Below are positions 23,345 to 35,239 of a stretch of DNA of 64,000 nt, in pieces. Both the position numbers and the translations under genes were made by a program. Position 1 is the first letter of the stretch, and every line of letters begins with the position of its first letter. The DNA comes from Fennellomyces sp. T-0311 (Eukaryota; Mucoromycota; Mucoromycetes; Mucorales; Lichtheimiaceae): NCBI GenBank assembly GCA_025266875.1, contig JALLLT010000047.1:124001-188000 (forward strand), given 5' to 3'. The notes under the pieces were generated by a model that did not search any database, was not told the DNA's origin, and worked only from the letters and a program-made list of their open reading frames with translations.

Positions 23345-24091
23345 TAATGTAAAGGGCCAAGTCGCATCGACACAGGAAGGTATGGAAAAAGGTTCAGACG
23401 AGCCGAAAGAAACGAAAAATCTTTGGATCCAAGGATGGGGGAGAAAATAAAGAAAAAAGAGGCGGAGTGTTTTCCCCGAGGTCCAACTAATGGTCGAGTC
23501 GAAAACTGGCGCCGATTAAAGTCATTCCGCTCTTCCTTGTGAAGGTCATAACATATTTTGATCTGGCATGGGGGAGGGTGTTTACACACGTTGGGTATGA
23601 CAAACTCTTGTCGTGGGTTTTGCTAGCCCCATTAATCTTATCTAGTCGTGCCACCTTTCTCTCATTTATTAAGTGGCGAATCGCCGACATTCCATTTTGG
23701 ATGTGAGACCGTCTATTGCTAAAGTAGCACATGACCCACAGTGCGTCAACTCGGCTCGAGCCACGGCACTTCGGAGATAATGCACTATAGTAAAAAAAAA
23801 GCTGTTCAAATAAATGGTTACTTAACATGGATATCTCGTAATATCGCATAATTTCCCGATCCGGAGTACTAGGTATGTGTTTACTGCAACGGTCTATCCT
23901 AGCCCTTGTGCTCTTCGAGAGAAATAGGGAAAGGCCGGCTCGCAACATCAATTAAAGATACAACAGAGCTCACCATTGCTTAACGATGGTAGCCTCTTAT
24001 GGTGGCGCGCGTACGGACTTTAAAGCTACTTCCTCTTTTTTCATCTTCAACAAACAACTTGCAGCATATATCGTAATCGTAGTAACAGAGC
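23345..24091. other. Divergent intergenic region between transporter and copper-fist genes
   Basis: About 750 bp separating two divergently transcribed genes, so it should hold both promoters. No clear TATA box or known metal-response element was identified. Confidence 0.5.
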
Positions 24092-25231
24092 ATGATTGTC
24101 GACGGCATAAAATTAGCTTGTGGTATGTTAGCGATTGAATATACGGTACTCTGGAGATTGGCTAATGTTTAGCATTGTAGCAACATGTATTAAAGTAGGT
24201 TTTAGATATAGCCTTCCGCAGCACTCCGTCATTTATTGAAATCAACAACCGAATCAGGGTCACCGAGCATCGCAATGCGGCCACAAGGATCGGCCATTAA
24301 TAGAAATCAAGAAGAAGGGACGGCCAGCAACACAATGCAAACGGTGCAGAGAGTTGCGAACTGTGCGACAACTGCACGTGAAATGCGACTGTAACGACAG
24401 CTTAGGTAAACAGTTTACTCTACGATATCATCAACGTATTCACATTAAAAGGAACACAAGGACGCTCGAGAAAGCGGACAAACCCACCAGGTTAGACACG
24501 AAAACGGAGCGACGAATATTTGCCATTATTGACAAATCACTAAAATAGACAAGGTGGTGAAAGAATCCGCATACAAATTGAATTTGCGCCTAATTGCGCC
24601 GAAGCCACAACCACTAGAAGCACAGCAACCCCTGCAAGTGCACTCACCACCACAACAGGAACAGTTACCACACCAACCGGCATTGCCAGGAAATAGTAAC
24701 TCTGGGGATATCTCCTGTTGTTCATCCAATACGAACAGCCATTGCTCTTCTACCCCGAGTGATAGCAGCTGCTGCTCGACGACCCCTCGGAACGTTGATA
24801 CCCCTAGAAGTAGTGTTTCAGCAACTCCTTCCGGATGTGGATGTAGCACAAAAGAACACCCACCAGATGAAAGCGAAAACCAAACAGAAAAGGCAGAATC
24901 TTCGTCTTGCTGTGGAACAAAAACAGTTAATAGGGTCCGAGTGATCACCTGCCGATGCGGCGATTCATGCAGCTGTCCAGGCTGTGATGCGCATCCTTCC
25001 CGCGCAATGAAGGGACGCAATGATCCTTACACTGGGTTTACGACAGAAGATTCCCGGCGTCGTTTATCGATTGCTGCCATATGTTTACCCTCCGATACAC
25101 CAACTTCGAAACGTTCTGATCAGCCAACATCTATACTGAGTGAAGATGGAGTCCCGCTATGCGGTTGCGGATGTTCTCAATCCCTTGAATCCTGCTCAGA
25201 TTGTTTCCGCGAACTCTGTCAAGGTTACTAA
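24092..25231 (+). CDS. Copper-fist transcription factor (Cuf1/Mac1/Ace1 type)
   Basis: A copper-sensing DNA-binding regulator. Exons 24092-24122, 24181-24194, 24258-24405 and 24549-25231 join in frame to 291 aa. The copper fist covers residues 1-45: C-x2-C (CATC), then C-x-H in GHRASQCGH, the basic hook KKKGRPATQC, and a further Cys pair CKRC-x10-HVKCDC. The second exon is only 14 nt and encodes part of the zinc-ligand loop (TCIK); without it the fist lacks a ligand Cys. The C-terminus has two Cys clusters, CRCGDSCSCPGC and CGCGC-x7-CSDC, like the copper-sensing clusters of Cuf1 and Mac1, which suggests a factor that switches off when Cu(I) binds. The middle is Gln/Ser-rich. Its targets (copper or iron uptake) are inferred. 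Confidence 0.9.
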
Positions 25232-25634
25232 CCCTAAAAGTTTATATCCTTAGTGACATTATCACACTCACAATCTTTTGGATAGATTACTACACCACAG
25301 TTCCTTCATCATGAAGAATCCCAGTCATAGCACCTGTATATATTACTTAGCAAGTTTGTATTCCGTTTTATGTTTATATCATCCTACATTATTAAAATGT
25401 ATACACATTGTTTCTAATATGGTCGTTGAATGGGGTAGTCACCAGGAAAGAGACACAGAAGTAAAAGAGGAGAGGTAGGGACTCAATTTGTCTCCCTTGT
25501 GTTGGTCCCCCCTGAAACGTTTTTTTTTGACGAAGGTTACATTCCTTTCCTCTTTTACTCGTTTGTTGATTCATGCAAAAAAAGTGAACTAATAGCCAAT
25601 AGTATATATAGTATGTATGTATGGTGGAGAAGGA
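25232..25634. other. Gap between two convergent genes
   Basis: About 400 bp of AT-rich 3' flank shared by the copper-fist gene and the minus-strand His/Gln-rich gene. No feature was recognised. Confidence 0.5.
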
Positions 25635-26938
25635 TTAATCCCCGGAGCGTCGGCGGGAGGAATTACTAAGGGCGCTTCCTGGTCTCGAGGGCTGATGGGT
25701 GTCCAGCATGACAAGCGACGGCGACGATGCATTAAACGACTGCGAGGTCACCAAACCACCACCATTAGCGGCGTTCAAATAGGGGTATACGAGTTGCTGC
25801 TGCTGTGGGTACATGTACCCCACTGGTGCTGCTGGTACTGCATGAGCGGGGTAGTATCCGTATTGTTGATGCTGATGCTGTGGTTGTTGTTGACGATGCT
25901 GTTGTTTGTTGTTTTCCAAGGATGAAGCAGAACGCTGGTGACGAGGCTTTCCTTGATGGTGATGATGGTGATGGTGATGCTGTTGTTGTTGCATGGCCAT
26001 CTGCTGGAAGCTGATATTGTGTGATCCGGGTTCTGGCAAGTTGGCCAAAAGTCCTTTTTCAATCTTAACGTTGGATGTATTTAACTTTGGCTTCTGGCGC
26101 TTGGCTTCGGCTTTTTCTTGCTCGAGTTGCTTCAGGAGATCCATACCCGACATGCTAACACGTTGCTGCTGTTGCTGCTGCTGAGGCCGCAAGAAGGATG
26201 GGTGCTGGTGTTGAAACTGAGCTATCTGAGTGTGGTGATGGTGTTGCATCTGCTGCAGATGATGAAGATGGGACCCCTCGACAAAGTACTCGTCCGTGCT
26301 ATGGCGGTACTCCGAATCGTATTGATGGTTGCCGCCATCGGAATAGCGTTTCGCCATTTCTGCATTTGGCCGCTGTTGAGGGGTGGGAGATCGACCATGG
26401 AGATTACTTGTGGAGCCAACTCCACTCAGTCGGCGATACATAGGGCTAGGTCGCTGTTCCGCGTCGCTGTCATCGTCTTCATCTGTAATGAATGTTACCC
26501 ATGTCAAAAAAAATTGTCCAGAAATTGACGCACAGTGTTTTCTTACCTTCATCCTCATCCTCATCATCACTGGGCAATGGCTTCTTTGTCTTCCGCTTGG
26601 CCACGTTTTTCTTCTTTTGGTAAATGTCTTCTTCATCCGAGCTGTCCACATCCTCCTCGTCATCATCTTCTTCATCGTCACTTGGGACGCATTGGCGATT
26701 GCGGTCCCTGCTGCGAGGCGTTTTCTTTTCTGCATGGTTGATTTAATATGCATGTGCTGCAAACTCTACGCTCTTCCTTTTTTTTTGTTTTACCTTGTGT
26801 AATGGTGATAGAGGGAGCGTTGTTGGTGCGACTTTTGGGGCGAGATGCCAATAAAGGGGTATTGCTACTCGACAGCAAGTCAGGAGTGGTGTCAAATGAA
26901 AGGCGGCTCAAATCGAGCGCTATGTTATCCACGGACAT
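25635..26938 (-). CDS. Acidic, His/Gln-rich protein of unknown function
   Basis: Three exons (minus strand: 26794-26938, 26547-26729, 25635-26482) join in frame to 391 aa starting at the ATG at 26938. No catalytic or folded domain is recognised. The N-terminal third has Lys-rich blocks alternating with Asp/Glu runs (DDEEDDDEEDVDSSDEED, DDEDEDEDEDDDSD), a pattern seen in nuclear and chromatin proteins. The rest is low complexity with poly-Gln, an eight-His run and mixed Gln/His, apart from a short helical patch, GMDLLKQLEQEKAEAKRQ. It is convergent with the copper-fist gene. The His runs could bind metals, but that is speculation. It could be a transcription or splicing cofactor. Confidence 0.8.
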
Positions 26939-29900
26939 AATGAATGTTAGGTAAAGGAAAGGAAAAAAGGGAAGATAAAAAACAAACGACAATTAGAATT
27001 TATAAAAAGCACTTTTTTTTATTTTGACGTGGCGAAGGAGACACAAATCCCTTTCTCCCCTGATCTTATTTCTCTCTTTTGCAAGCATCTATAATTCCTG
27101 CTTGCCGTGATATACAAAAATAGTTATTCGCAAAAAGGCTACAACAATTAATCGATATTGATGGTCTGGGCCTCTCTTCTTTCTCTTCTTTGCGGGCTTT
27201 TCTTACTTGACATATCAATTTTTGTTTTCTCTGCATGTGCTTGTTTCCCCAAACAAACAATATTTTTCTATGTGCTATTTATGGCTGCTCAACAAAGCGG
27301 AATAAGATGTGGTAGGTACAGAGTCCGTGAAACATGGTCAGCAGGAAAAAGTTGGATGCCGGCCGAGGCTCATTTGGGTGTGGCGACGTAGTGTTACGCT
27401 TATTAGGTATAGATCGACCAACGTGTTCGCTATTATTTATAGCAAGCCGGGAAGCTGCGGAGAATTCACTTTCGTTACACAGATCATTGGTAAATTGGGC
27501 CCTTTCCACGGGGAGACGAAAGAACTAAAGTTTTGGGAGCACCTCAAACTATCGACGCTCGCATATGTAGAGAAAGAGAAGAAATGCGTTTTGCAGAATA
27601 AAAGTTGTAATTGTACATATGCTCCTATAACAAGTCCTCTTCCGAGCTTTATACTTTACAATTGCCAGTTTCTCAGCAATGACCGCGGGCGGTTGATTGG
27701 ACTCATGGTGCTTAACTTATTAGGGAATTTTTTTTTAAACATAAGCATGATTCATAGTTCCGGTTGCCGTTGGATTACTCATACGAGTCAGTCGTGGTGT
27801 CGAGAACAAGGTTTTTCTTTTTTTTGCTCGTTTTGCCTCATGCAGCTGCTCCTACAAATAATCATGTACATTCTATAAGCAGCAAATCCGCTCACTAATA
27901 ATATAGTACGTACTGATAGCCATATTGTTGACTAAATGTATCAATGAAAGGGCGTTATGCCTGAACAATTTACGCTCTTTTAATTGTTGATTCGTTCAAG
28001 TAATTAAAAAGTTATGGTTTGACAACAGCCAGTGTTGTTATAAAAAAAAGATATGCGAGTTAAAGGGCGGGACAGAATCGGTAAGCGCATATGATAAACG
28101 CCCAGTGTTATCGCTCCTTGCATTTATGGATATACAAAAAGCAATGCAATGCACAAGTCGTCGTTAATGAATGCTCCTTCCCCCTCCTTTTCAATGACAT
28201 ATCCAGTTAGAAAGTAAGGTCGCGTGACATGATAATGAGACTATACAGGTTGATCTAGATTAGGTAAGTAAATATGTATGTAACCGAACATGGGGTTAGA
28301 TAAAAATAAAGTCTTATTATCAATCTGGCCATCTTTGTGCCTTGATTGATTATAGTTCGGCCTTATTAGCATTCTGTTCTGGAACCAAACGATGACATTG
28401 CGTTGGAAAGTCGTTATCATAGCAAATCATTTATCTTTACGAAGGGTATCAAGCAGGAGAGTTGTTACGCGCATTTGCAAGTGTGGCACACGCAGGAGAT
28501 GGCTACTGGTTAGAGAAGCAAGAATAGTTTTTCCGCAAAAATGAGAAGGATATGATTGGTTACAATGCTTGCTGGTGCTTATATTAAAAAAGTTCAAACG
28601 CGAAAAAGCTGATATAAAGAAAAGCGTTTTGATGTGCTGTTCGAAATGAGTGCTATTAATTACAGCTTCCTATCTTATTGATTTCTTAAAGCAGGCAATG
28701 GCTACATATATGATATGCAGGATCCACTGCTTACCCTCGTTGTTTGTTTGATCCGACAAGCTTGAAGTGCCGCCACATCCCTCATACATACTATACTGCT
28801 TTTACAAAAATGTCTGTTATTCGTAGATGCATATCCTCTCATTTTCGAAGAAGTCAATAAACAGAAACCATGTAGATACGTATTTGTTTTGGATTCCCTG
28901 TTTACCGAATCTCTTACCATTTGCTTTTCTTGTACTCTCCCGACTACAATACAATCGTGACTTACATTCCTGTACATATCTTTAAGCACGAATAGAGGTA
29001 GTTAAAGCTTTGTAGATCACTCGATCGAGTGACCACGTGGCAACTACGTTTGCCTCGCATTCCTGTCGAATATTATTTGCGGACGTGGCGGAAGCTCCAA
29101 GCGAACCTTATCAGCCAATAAGTGCTTCGTTGAGACATTTTATACACAGCCTCCTAGTGATACCTCCTACGTATCACCATTACCAACATTTCCAGCGATG
29201 ATGAGGAATTTCCCTTCTAACGAATCTTTTTCGATGCAAGCATCATGTGAAGTTATTTCTACGTACATGCATGAAAACTGTTTATTTATATCGTAAGGCA
29301 ACGTCATTGTTTACTTGTCCAACAATCCCATTGGACAAGTAACTAGCCTACCATTCCTAATAAAGCAAACGTTTTCGGTTAAAACAATCCAACGCCTTGG
29401 TAGTACTTACAGTCCATTCAGAAAACATATAATGCGAGGAAGAGGTCATTTACAAAGATATATGCAGAAGTTCTATTATGATTTTGTATCGTTTTGATAC
29501 GTGAATTGGCAATAGGTGATAAATCTTGTCATGGAAGCGCTCATTAGTATTGCTGCAACCGTGGAGTTGGCGATTGCGATATATTTAACGACATTTCTTT
29601 GAAGTACATTGCTCATTCGTTCTTGCCCATTTATGTACGTGTATGTAAGGTGATGTATTCAAGAGGAGGAAGGTTATCTGTGTTGAGGATTATATACCAA
29701 AATTTGTTCTGAGCAACAAATTTTTCTTTCCGTCTGACTACAATGGAAGTGCCGCATGTTCACGCCACTTTAAACTGAGCATTGTAAGTACAAGAGAGAA
29801 ATAACCAGGTATGATCAAGTGGGTCTCACGAGGCCCTTCACCTCCATCCTGTGGCTATGGCTGCTTTGCATAATCTATGGTAGGAATAACCACTTAAAAA

Positions 29901-30754
29901 TCCTAGTGTAACATAAAGAGACGATACTATAAAATTATACGAAGCCTTGTAAAATCTTACAGTGACACAACGACAGTAATATAAAAGCAGCTACTTTGGT
30001 ATCGCTTAACAAGAAAAAGACTTCTAATGGCGGGACAAAAAATAAGCTTGTTTTATTGTGAAAATTATCTCTGTTTACACTGATGATGAGTCGAGATCGA
30101 TAAGACAAACGTTTTGTGTTATAGTTCCAAGGATCCATGTTACCTCCGAATCTCATATGATCTTTCCATATTATCGAAGAGACCGAAGACCTGACACCAA
30201 GTTAACGGAAATGCCTTATTTGATCAATAAAGTCGGATCAAAGGTTGCACATAAGAGCAAATAGGGCAATAGATAACTGTAGGACTGCTGATCCCGTAGT
30301 AGTGGATATATTCAAGGACTAGGAGAACGCATGTAGCAATGAATGATGGTATGTGAAAGATATTAGAGCTACTCCATCAGAGGCTAAAACATCATTTAAG
30401 AGTAATGTATTAAATATCAAATGATATGCACACGCATCACATGGTTTTGGGAGCGAAAATTGGTCATCCATTAACATAAGGAACAACACTTTGGCAGTGG
30501 CGTAGCATTTTTTTACTTTTGCTACAACCGTATTCGTAAAACGATCTACAGTAGTGTACCTGAATTCACGACCCAAATATACTAGCCATTTGGAGTTAGC
30601 AATGAATAGTCCAAAAATCAATTCTGATCGCACATTCTGAATTGCAGTATAATGATTCAATTACATTATCGTCAACTGCTCTGGAAAATGAATGTACAAA
30701 CAGTATATGTACACTAAGTCTGCCTTATCGTTCTTGAGTAAAAAAAAAAAGTAG
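26939..30754. other. 3.8-kb intergenic region without a recognised gene
   Basis: AT-rich sequence. The longest frame (27309-27878, plus) runs through what should be the promoter of the minus-strand gene and shows no protein-like pattern. No tRNA, rRNA or repeat array was recognised. Confidence 0.5.
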
Positions 30755-31232
30755 ACAGACAAAGAGAACTCCAGCATGTACTAGAAATGATGGATCTTGC
30801 ACCAATGTATCTGACTGGCTATTTCTATCTGGCAAGGTCTACGCAATGCGTGGATATTAAGATGCAGCGATGAAAGTGTTCATGAATAACCTCGATCACA
30901 TTCCACCTATTGAACCAGTGCATATGTTGCTAGAGCAAAAGTATGAGTTTGTCGAAGCACGATTCGAGGGACGGGTTGAACTTTATCAGCGAAGGACCTT
31001 ATGACACTAGTTGAAACGTATGGATTTTATTTGAAAAGCTAATTGACCTCCCCCTATCAGTACGTGATTGCTTGCTTGTGGTACAGCGTAACGCAGCAAG
31101 CTACTCAACCTATTGTGATGACAAGTCTTCGAAATCCGAAGTGGTGGTCAATCCAATCGTTTGCTATCAATGATATTTCATCTCATTGAGGCGTTCCGAG
31201 TCAGAGCAAATTCACGTTTAGCCAGAAAATGT
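30755..31232 (+). pseudogene. F-box/LRR pseudogene, first piece
   Basis: Base-by-base similarity to the intact F-box gene at 35240: the segment around 30790-31010 matches the helical repeat and the start of the F-box (for example AGTATGAGTTTG and ACCTTATGAC in the same order), but stops and indels break every frame. The match ends near 31230, at a point equal to about 35990 in the intact gene, where a LINE fragment begins. Confidence 0.75.
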
Positions 31233-31885
31233 TTCATATGATATATGCGTTGTCATTTCCAAAAGTACGATTACGGGAAGTTCCTCGCCGCAGTAAGTTA
31301 TTACCTTGATGAGTACTTGGCAGCCTCATCTAAGGATCGACACCGACTGGTTAAATGGCGTATGCATTGGCTTCCCTCATACCCTCTGAAGGACTGCGAA
31401 TGCGGTACAGTTGCTGCCCCTCGAGAACACTATGCCACCTGTCCATTGCTTCGGGCAGAACTTCAAGAACTACTCCTAGCATTTGGACCAGTCCCTGAAC
31501 AACAAAGCAATACACAGGTGATCGACTTTATATTGAACAGCCTTCCGCGTTCAAATAATGGACTGACCCGGGGCAAATGGAAGCAGGCGTGGCCCGCACT
31601 TTTGCATGTCCTCCGCAAGGTTGATAGACTGAGCCATAAAGATGCGCAGTACGATGACGATGAACCGGCACCGGAAGAAGCTCTTCAAGGCGGACCATCA
31701 GCACGTACACACCACCACACTTAGGGTGATACCCACGTTGACATTATTGATATTCTATCTACACTGTTTTTCTTCTCTCTAATTCTATAACTCTACGCAA
31801 CGTTTCCATATCGGCCTGTCTTTTTCCCCGTAAGGGGTTTTTTCAGACATGGCACCAGATACCCTTTTATATCTATACATTAGTA
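31233..31885 (+). mobile_element. 5'-truncated LINE fragment (RT C-terminus)
   Basis: The frame 31245-31724 encodes about 159 aa with a C-terminal zinc-knuckle-like pattern (DCECGTVAAPREHYATC) preceded by HRLVKWRMHWLPSYP, as in the tail of LINE reverse transcriptases. Everything upstream of the tail is missing, as expected for incomplete target-primed copying. It sits inside an F-box pseudogene. Both ends are approximate, and no clear poly(A) was found. Confidence 0.65.
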
Positions 31886-32280
31886 CCGCAAGGAAGCGAC
31901 CATATACCTATTGGAGCAGGTCAAAAAGTCTTCCAAATAAAATTTATACTTTTCAACTATTACCTTGACGAGTATACCACTTAAATCTCATGGTGAATAC
32001 ATACACTTCGGAATTATGGAGGAGTAGCACTATGAAAGTATGGGCGGTGTGATGTCGGCCGCTTTAGATACATCGACCCATCTACATACGTACCAAAAAC
32101 TCCAGGGTCAAGCTACCTCCTTTGGCAAATATCATACGGATTTGTCAAAATCTTATGAGCTTTCATTTTCATCACCATGAATTAGATGCTGATGACAATT
32201 GGGCTGTCTGTGACGTTTGCAATATCCCTGGCACACTTTCGCTGATTTCACATACCTTTCATGAAGGAAGCGGCACCAGT
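31886..32280 (+). pseudogene. F-box/LRR pseudogene, second piece
   Basis: Similarity to the intact gene resumes: 32030-32160 follows intact positions about 36130-36260, and 32180-32280 follows about 36280-36375, with many stops. It ends exactly at the left inverted repeat of the TIR element. Confidence 0.6.
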
Positions 32281-32326
32281 CACCATGGGAAATAATCCGG
32301 ACAATCCGGACAATCCGGCCCATCAG
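32281..32326 (+). repeat. Left terminal inverted repeat
   Basis: 46 bp, pairing with 34042-34087 with one mismatch at position 40 from the tip. Confidence 0.88.
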
Positions 32327-32457
32327 GACAAAAAATTGCCATATATACACACCGGAGAAAGAATAGAGGTCAAAAAGGGAAGGCACGTGTAACAGTTGGT
32401 AGACAGAAAGCTTTGTCGTTCCAGGTATGGAAACTCAAGACACTCACGACAAGCAAA

Positions 32458-32580
32458 ATTGCCATACACACACATGGTGTAACAACACGATGAAAAAAGT
32501 TGCCATATACACACACGGTGTAGCAACACGATGAAAAAGATTGCCATATACACAGACAAGTGTAACAGCATCAGGCCCAT
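32458..32580 (+). repeat. 41-bp subterminal tandem repeats
   Basis: Units start at 32458, 32499 and 32540 (TTGCCATAYACACACA, then GTGTARCAACACGATGAAAA), with the third partly diverged. A lone copy of the unit's first part is at 32335. They lie just inside the left terminal repeat, where transposase-binding repeats often sit. Confidence 0.65.
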
Positions 32581-32673
32581 CCGGCCCATACGGTTTATAT
32601 ATGCGGCGAGATTTTACTTTTTTCTGCTGCGCATTTGCCGTGACCACTGATTTTACTTCTCTTTCTTTTTCCA

Positions 32674-33816
32674 ATGAATCCTTCTCATCCTGACCTGACT
32701 CGGATGTCCGAGCGCGATTTGCTCATCTTGGCATTGGATGCTTTGTCAGCCTTGAACAACACGGTGTCAACCTTAAGTGAACAGGTTGGCACGTTGACTA
32801 AACGGGTCGCCGCGCTGGAAGGTCTGGTCGCGCAGTGACCGCAGCAACACCAGCAATACGAATTCGCGCTGGATCAGAGGAAGCTGACCAAGACTCAGGA
32901 GGATCACATTGCCTCAACGTTCACACTGCCAGCAGATGCTCCAGCGAGAGATGTTAATAGTGGCGCTGAGTCAGCCCCCACCACCGGTGATAAAAAGCAG
33001 ACTGTCCTGGTCAACCATTGCATTGATTTCCTGCAGAGGTTCTGTTCCCTGCCAAACCAGGCAAGTGTAAAGAGTCTTCTTACCTTTCTTAAAGTTGTTG
33101 CGTGGAGCCATGGCGTGAGGGATCTGTGCGTCAACACCTTGCGTGCCTCGAACTACAGGTATATAGGTGATGATGCCATCGCCAACTATTACAAGACTTT
33201 TGAGCCCGTAGTCGAGAGGTATACAAGGTGCCATTGGGACGATGCACAGATCACTGGCTCAGTAGAGCCATCATCCGCCAGCTGTGGCTCAAGTACGTCT
33301 ATTGTCCAAAAGGTAAAAGCATGCGAGTCAACCAGGATGGAAGGTATGCATAATGATATATCATATGGCATGCTCAGAATTAACTAGCTTCTAGTATATG
33401 CATCGTAAGTCCATGGATAACTTGTTATAAAATAGCTCTCGAACGACTGTGTCCAGAGTTGCTTCGTGAATGGGCCATAAGGATGTGGCAGCAATTCCAT
33501 CCGCGTCGACTTCCATGTCAGCATAAGGTAAGCATAAAAAAAGGTGTATTTGTATTCTATATACTCATTATTATTTGATAGGGAAATCAGCAGTGCAGCC
33601 GCGGGGAACACGTATGTTTTGTCAAACTGATGATAATACTGGACCTAACTTGAAGAACGCGATATATATAGTGCTGACAACGCTGGCGATACTGACGACG
33701 ATGGCATTGACATTTTTGAGGACGAAGATGAAGAGTACGATCCCTTCCTCGCTCCCCTCCGGCAACAACAACAGCAACAGCAACAGCGTCAACCACAACA
33801 ACCACAGGTACAGTGA
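32674..33816 (+). pseudogene. Broken gene inside the TIR element, unrecognised
   Basis: From the ATG at 32674 a frame encodes about 54 aa with a coiled-coil heptad stretch (NNTVSTLSEQVGTLTKRV), then a TGA at 32836-32838, after which the same frame stays open for about 170 more codons (DFLQRFCSLPNQASVKSLL, TLRASNYRYIGDDAIANYY). An intron (about 33343-33431) leads to an exon with ELLREWAIRMWQQFHPRRL. Near 33671-33816 an acidic then Gln-rich end is readable (DDDGIDIFEDEDEEYDPFL). I recognise no domain. The stop may be read through, edited or simply a mutation. The last splice junctions could not be settled. Confidence 0.5.
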
Positions 33817-34041
33817 TGGCGATCCCGGCCATCTGCTCGTGCCCAAAAAGAAAGAGCCATCCCTCCTGAAGGTTTTTTTTACAATAAAGTTTTTTTTCGC
33901 AAATAAGATTTATTGAGCAAAAGCGTCTTCTGATACACGGCATTGGCTGCCTATTTCTTACCATATAAGGTATCAATACGCAGACTTCAGATTTTTACCA
34001 TATAGGGAATCTGGACATATACTGAGATTAAAAAGTATGCG

Positions 34042-34087
34042 CTGATGCGCCGGATTGTCCGGATTGTCCGGATTATTTCCCATGGTG
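34042..34087 (-). repeat. Right terminal inverted repeat
   Basis: Reverse complement of the left terminal repeat, with one mismatch. CAGT follows it directly, as it precedes the left repeat. Confidence 0.88.
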
Positions 34088-35060
34088 CAGTCAAATAGGA
34101 AAACTTCTTCGCTATGCACCAGCCCTGGAGTACCTTAAGCTCCGTGGTTGTAGTACTGATATTGTACCGTTGGTCGCATAATACTTCCACAGCTTGGTAA
34201 CTCTAGGCTCAGTACAGAGTGCGCTGGTGCTGGCCTACTAGAAAAGCTAATTTCTCACTTTTGCAAGTCGATAGTTTGCTTTCAGCGGAAAGATTACACT
34301 GTGCTTAATTCAGCTTTTACTGGAACTTTTCTATGATGAACTGATGTACTTGCATTGAATACAGATAAATAACAGACTGGAAAGGCGTCTACTACTGACG
34401 CTCACTTTTCCGTCACTCACGAGGCTTCCTATAAATGCAATAGATTCGCAATTCGACACGATCACTGCAGCTCCGATATGTCAAAATCCTAGTTTAAGAG
34501 ATATACATCTTGCTGATTTCCGAAACGCGGCAATAAGCGATGAGCAGTATCGACGCAATTGTACAACCATTAGAAGGGGTTGACTCTCTCGTAATCATAT
34601 CTTGCGATATTGGTGAGGCTCGCTCGGTATCGTCCTTCAGGAATTACCAACTATGCAGACTGGTGATCTGCTTGTGTCACAATTAGAACGATCAACTAAT
34701 AACGGGAAGGGCTTCAATCGAAGTTCTAGAATACTTACGCCTTGATGATTCGGAACGGAAAATTGTGAACACGGTGGATAGCTTTATTGAGCTCCTTGGC
34801 AAGCTATGTCGCTTGAGAGATAATGATTTCGAATACAAGGATCTTAATAACGCAGCAGTGCAAAGCTTTTGTCGCAGCAAGAGCTTGAAGAGCGTCATCC
34901 TCTATGTGTGCAAAGTACCTATGGAGGGGGTACGGATATTCGGTGAGCATGCTGTAAATGTAGTCTCAATTACGGAACTTCGAGAATTCTATGTTCTGAC
35001 AAGAGCACGACAGATGAAACTCATGAATTAACACGCTTGCGTTAATTAAAATAAAGGTAA
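34088..35060 (+). pseudogene. F-box/LRR pseudogene, third piece (LRR end)
   Basis: Right after the TIR element the sequence matches the intact gene from about 36376 onward. The best part, 34765-35031, keeps a frame that parallels the last 90 residues of the intact protein, including SKSLKSVILYVCKVPMEGV against SKSLKEVSFYGCKVSKEGL. Earlier segments contain stops. Confidence 0.75.
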
Positions 35061-35239
35061 TGGTATTAATAGTGCTCTGATATTATGTCCCATTGATGTA
35101 TATTTCGACAAGCGTATGTTCAGCTTGCCTTACTATGCCATAAAGCGGGGTTCATGGCTCTGCTATCATATGGCAGCATCGCGTGCAGCATTATTTGTAA
35201 ACTGCTTTGTAACTGGACACCCAATAAGATCACTGTCAT

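Larger units (their letters stand above)
32281..34087. mobile_element. 1.8-kb element with 46-bp terminal inverted repeats
   Basis: The ends at 32281-32326 and 34042-34087 are inverted copies matching at 45 of 46 positions, beginning CACCATGGGAAATAATCC. Each contains a small CCGGACAAT tandem. Immediate flanks both read CAGT, a possible 4-bp target duplication. Inside are 41-bp subterminal tandem repeats and a broken intron-containing gene. Flanking sequence on both sides continues the same F-box pseudogene, so the element inserted into it. The family is not recognised: the ends do not fit TTAA (piggyBac, Kolobok) or the CACTA start, and no DDE transposase was found, so it may be non-autonomous. 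Confidence 0.8.

Noticed and set aside
27309..27878. Plus-strand frame of 189 codons
   Set aside because: It overlaps the expected promoter of the minus-strand His/Gln-rich gene, has no recognisable motif and has low-complexity, AT-driven composition.
33575..33916. Plus-strand frame of 113 codons inside the TIR element
   Set aside because: A different frame of the same DNA gives a more protein-like acidic and Gln-rich ending, and this one runs into the AT-rich end of the element.
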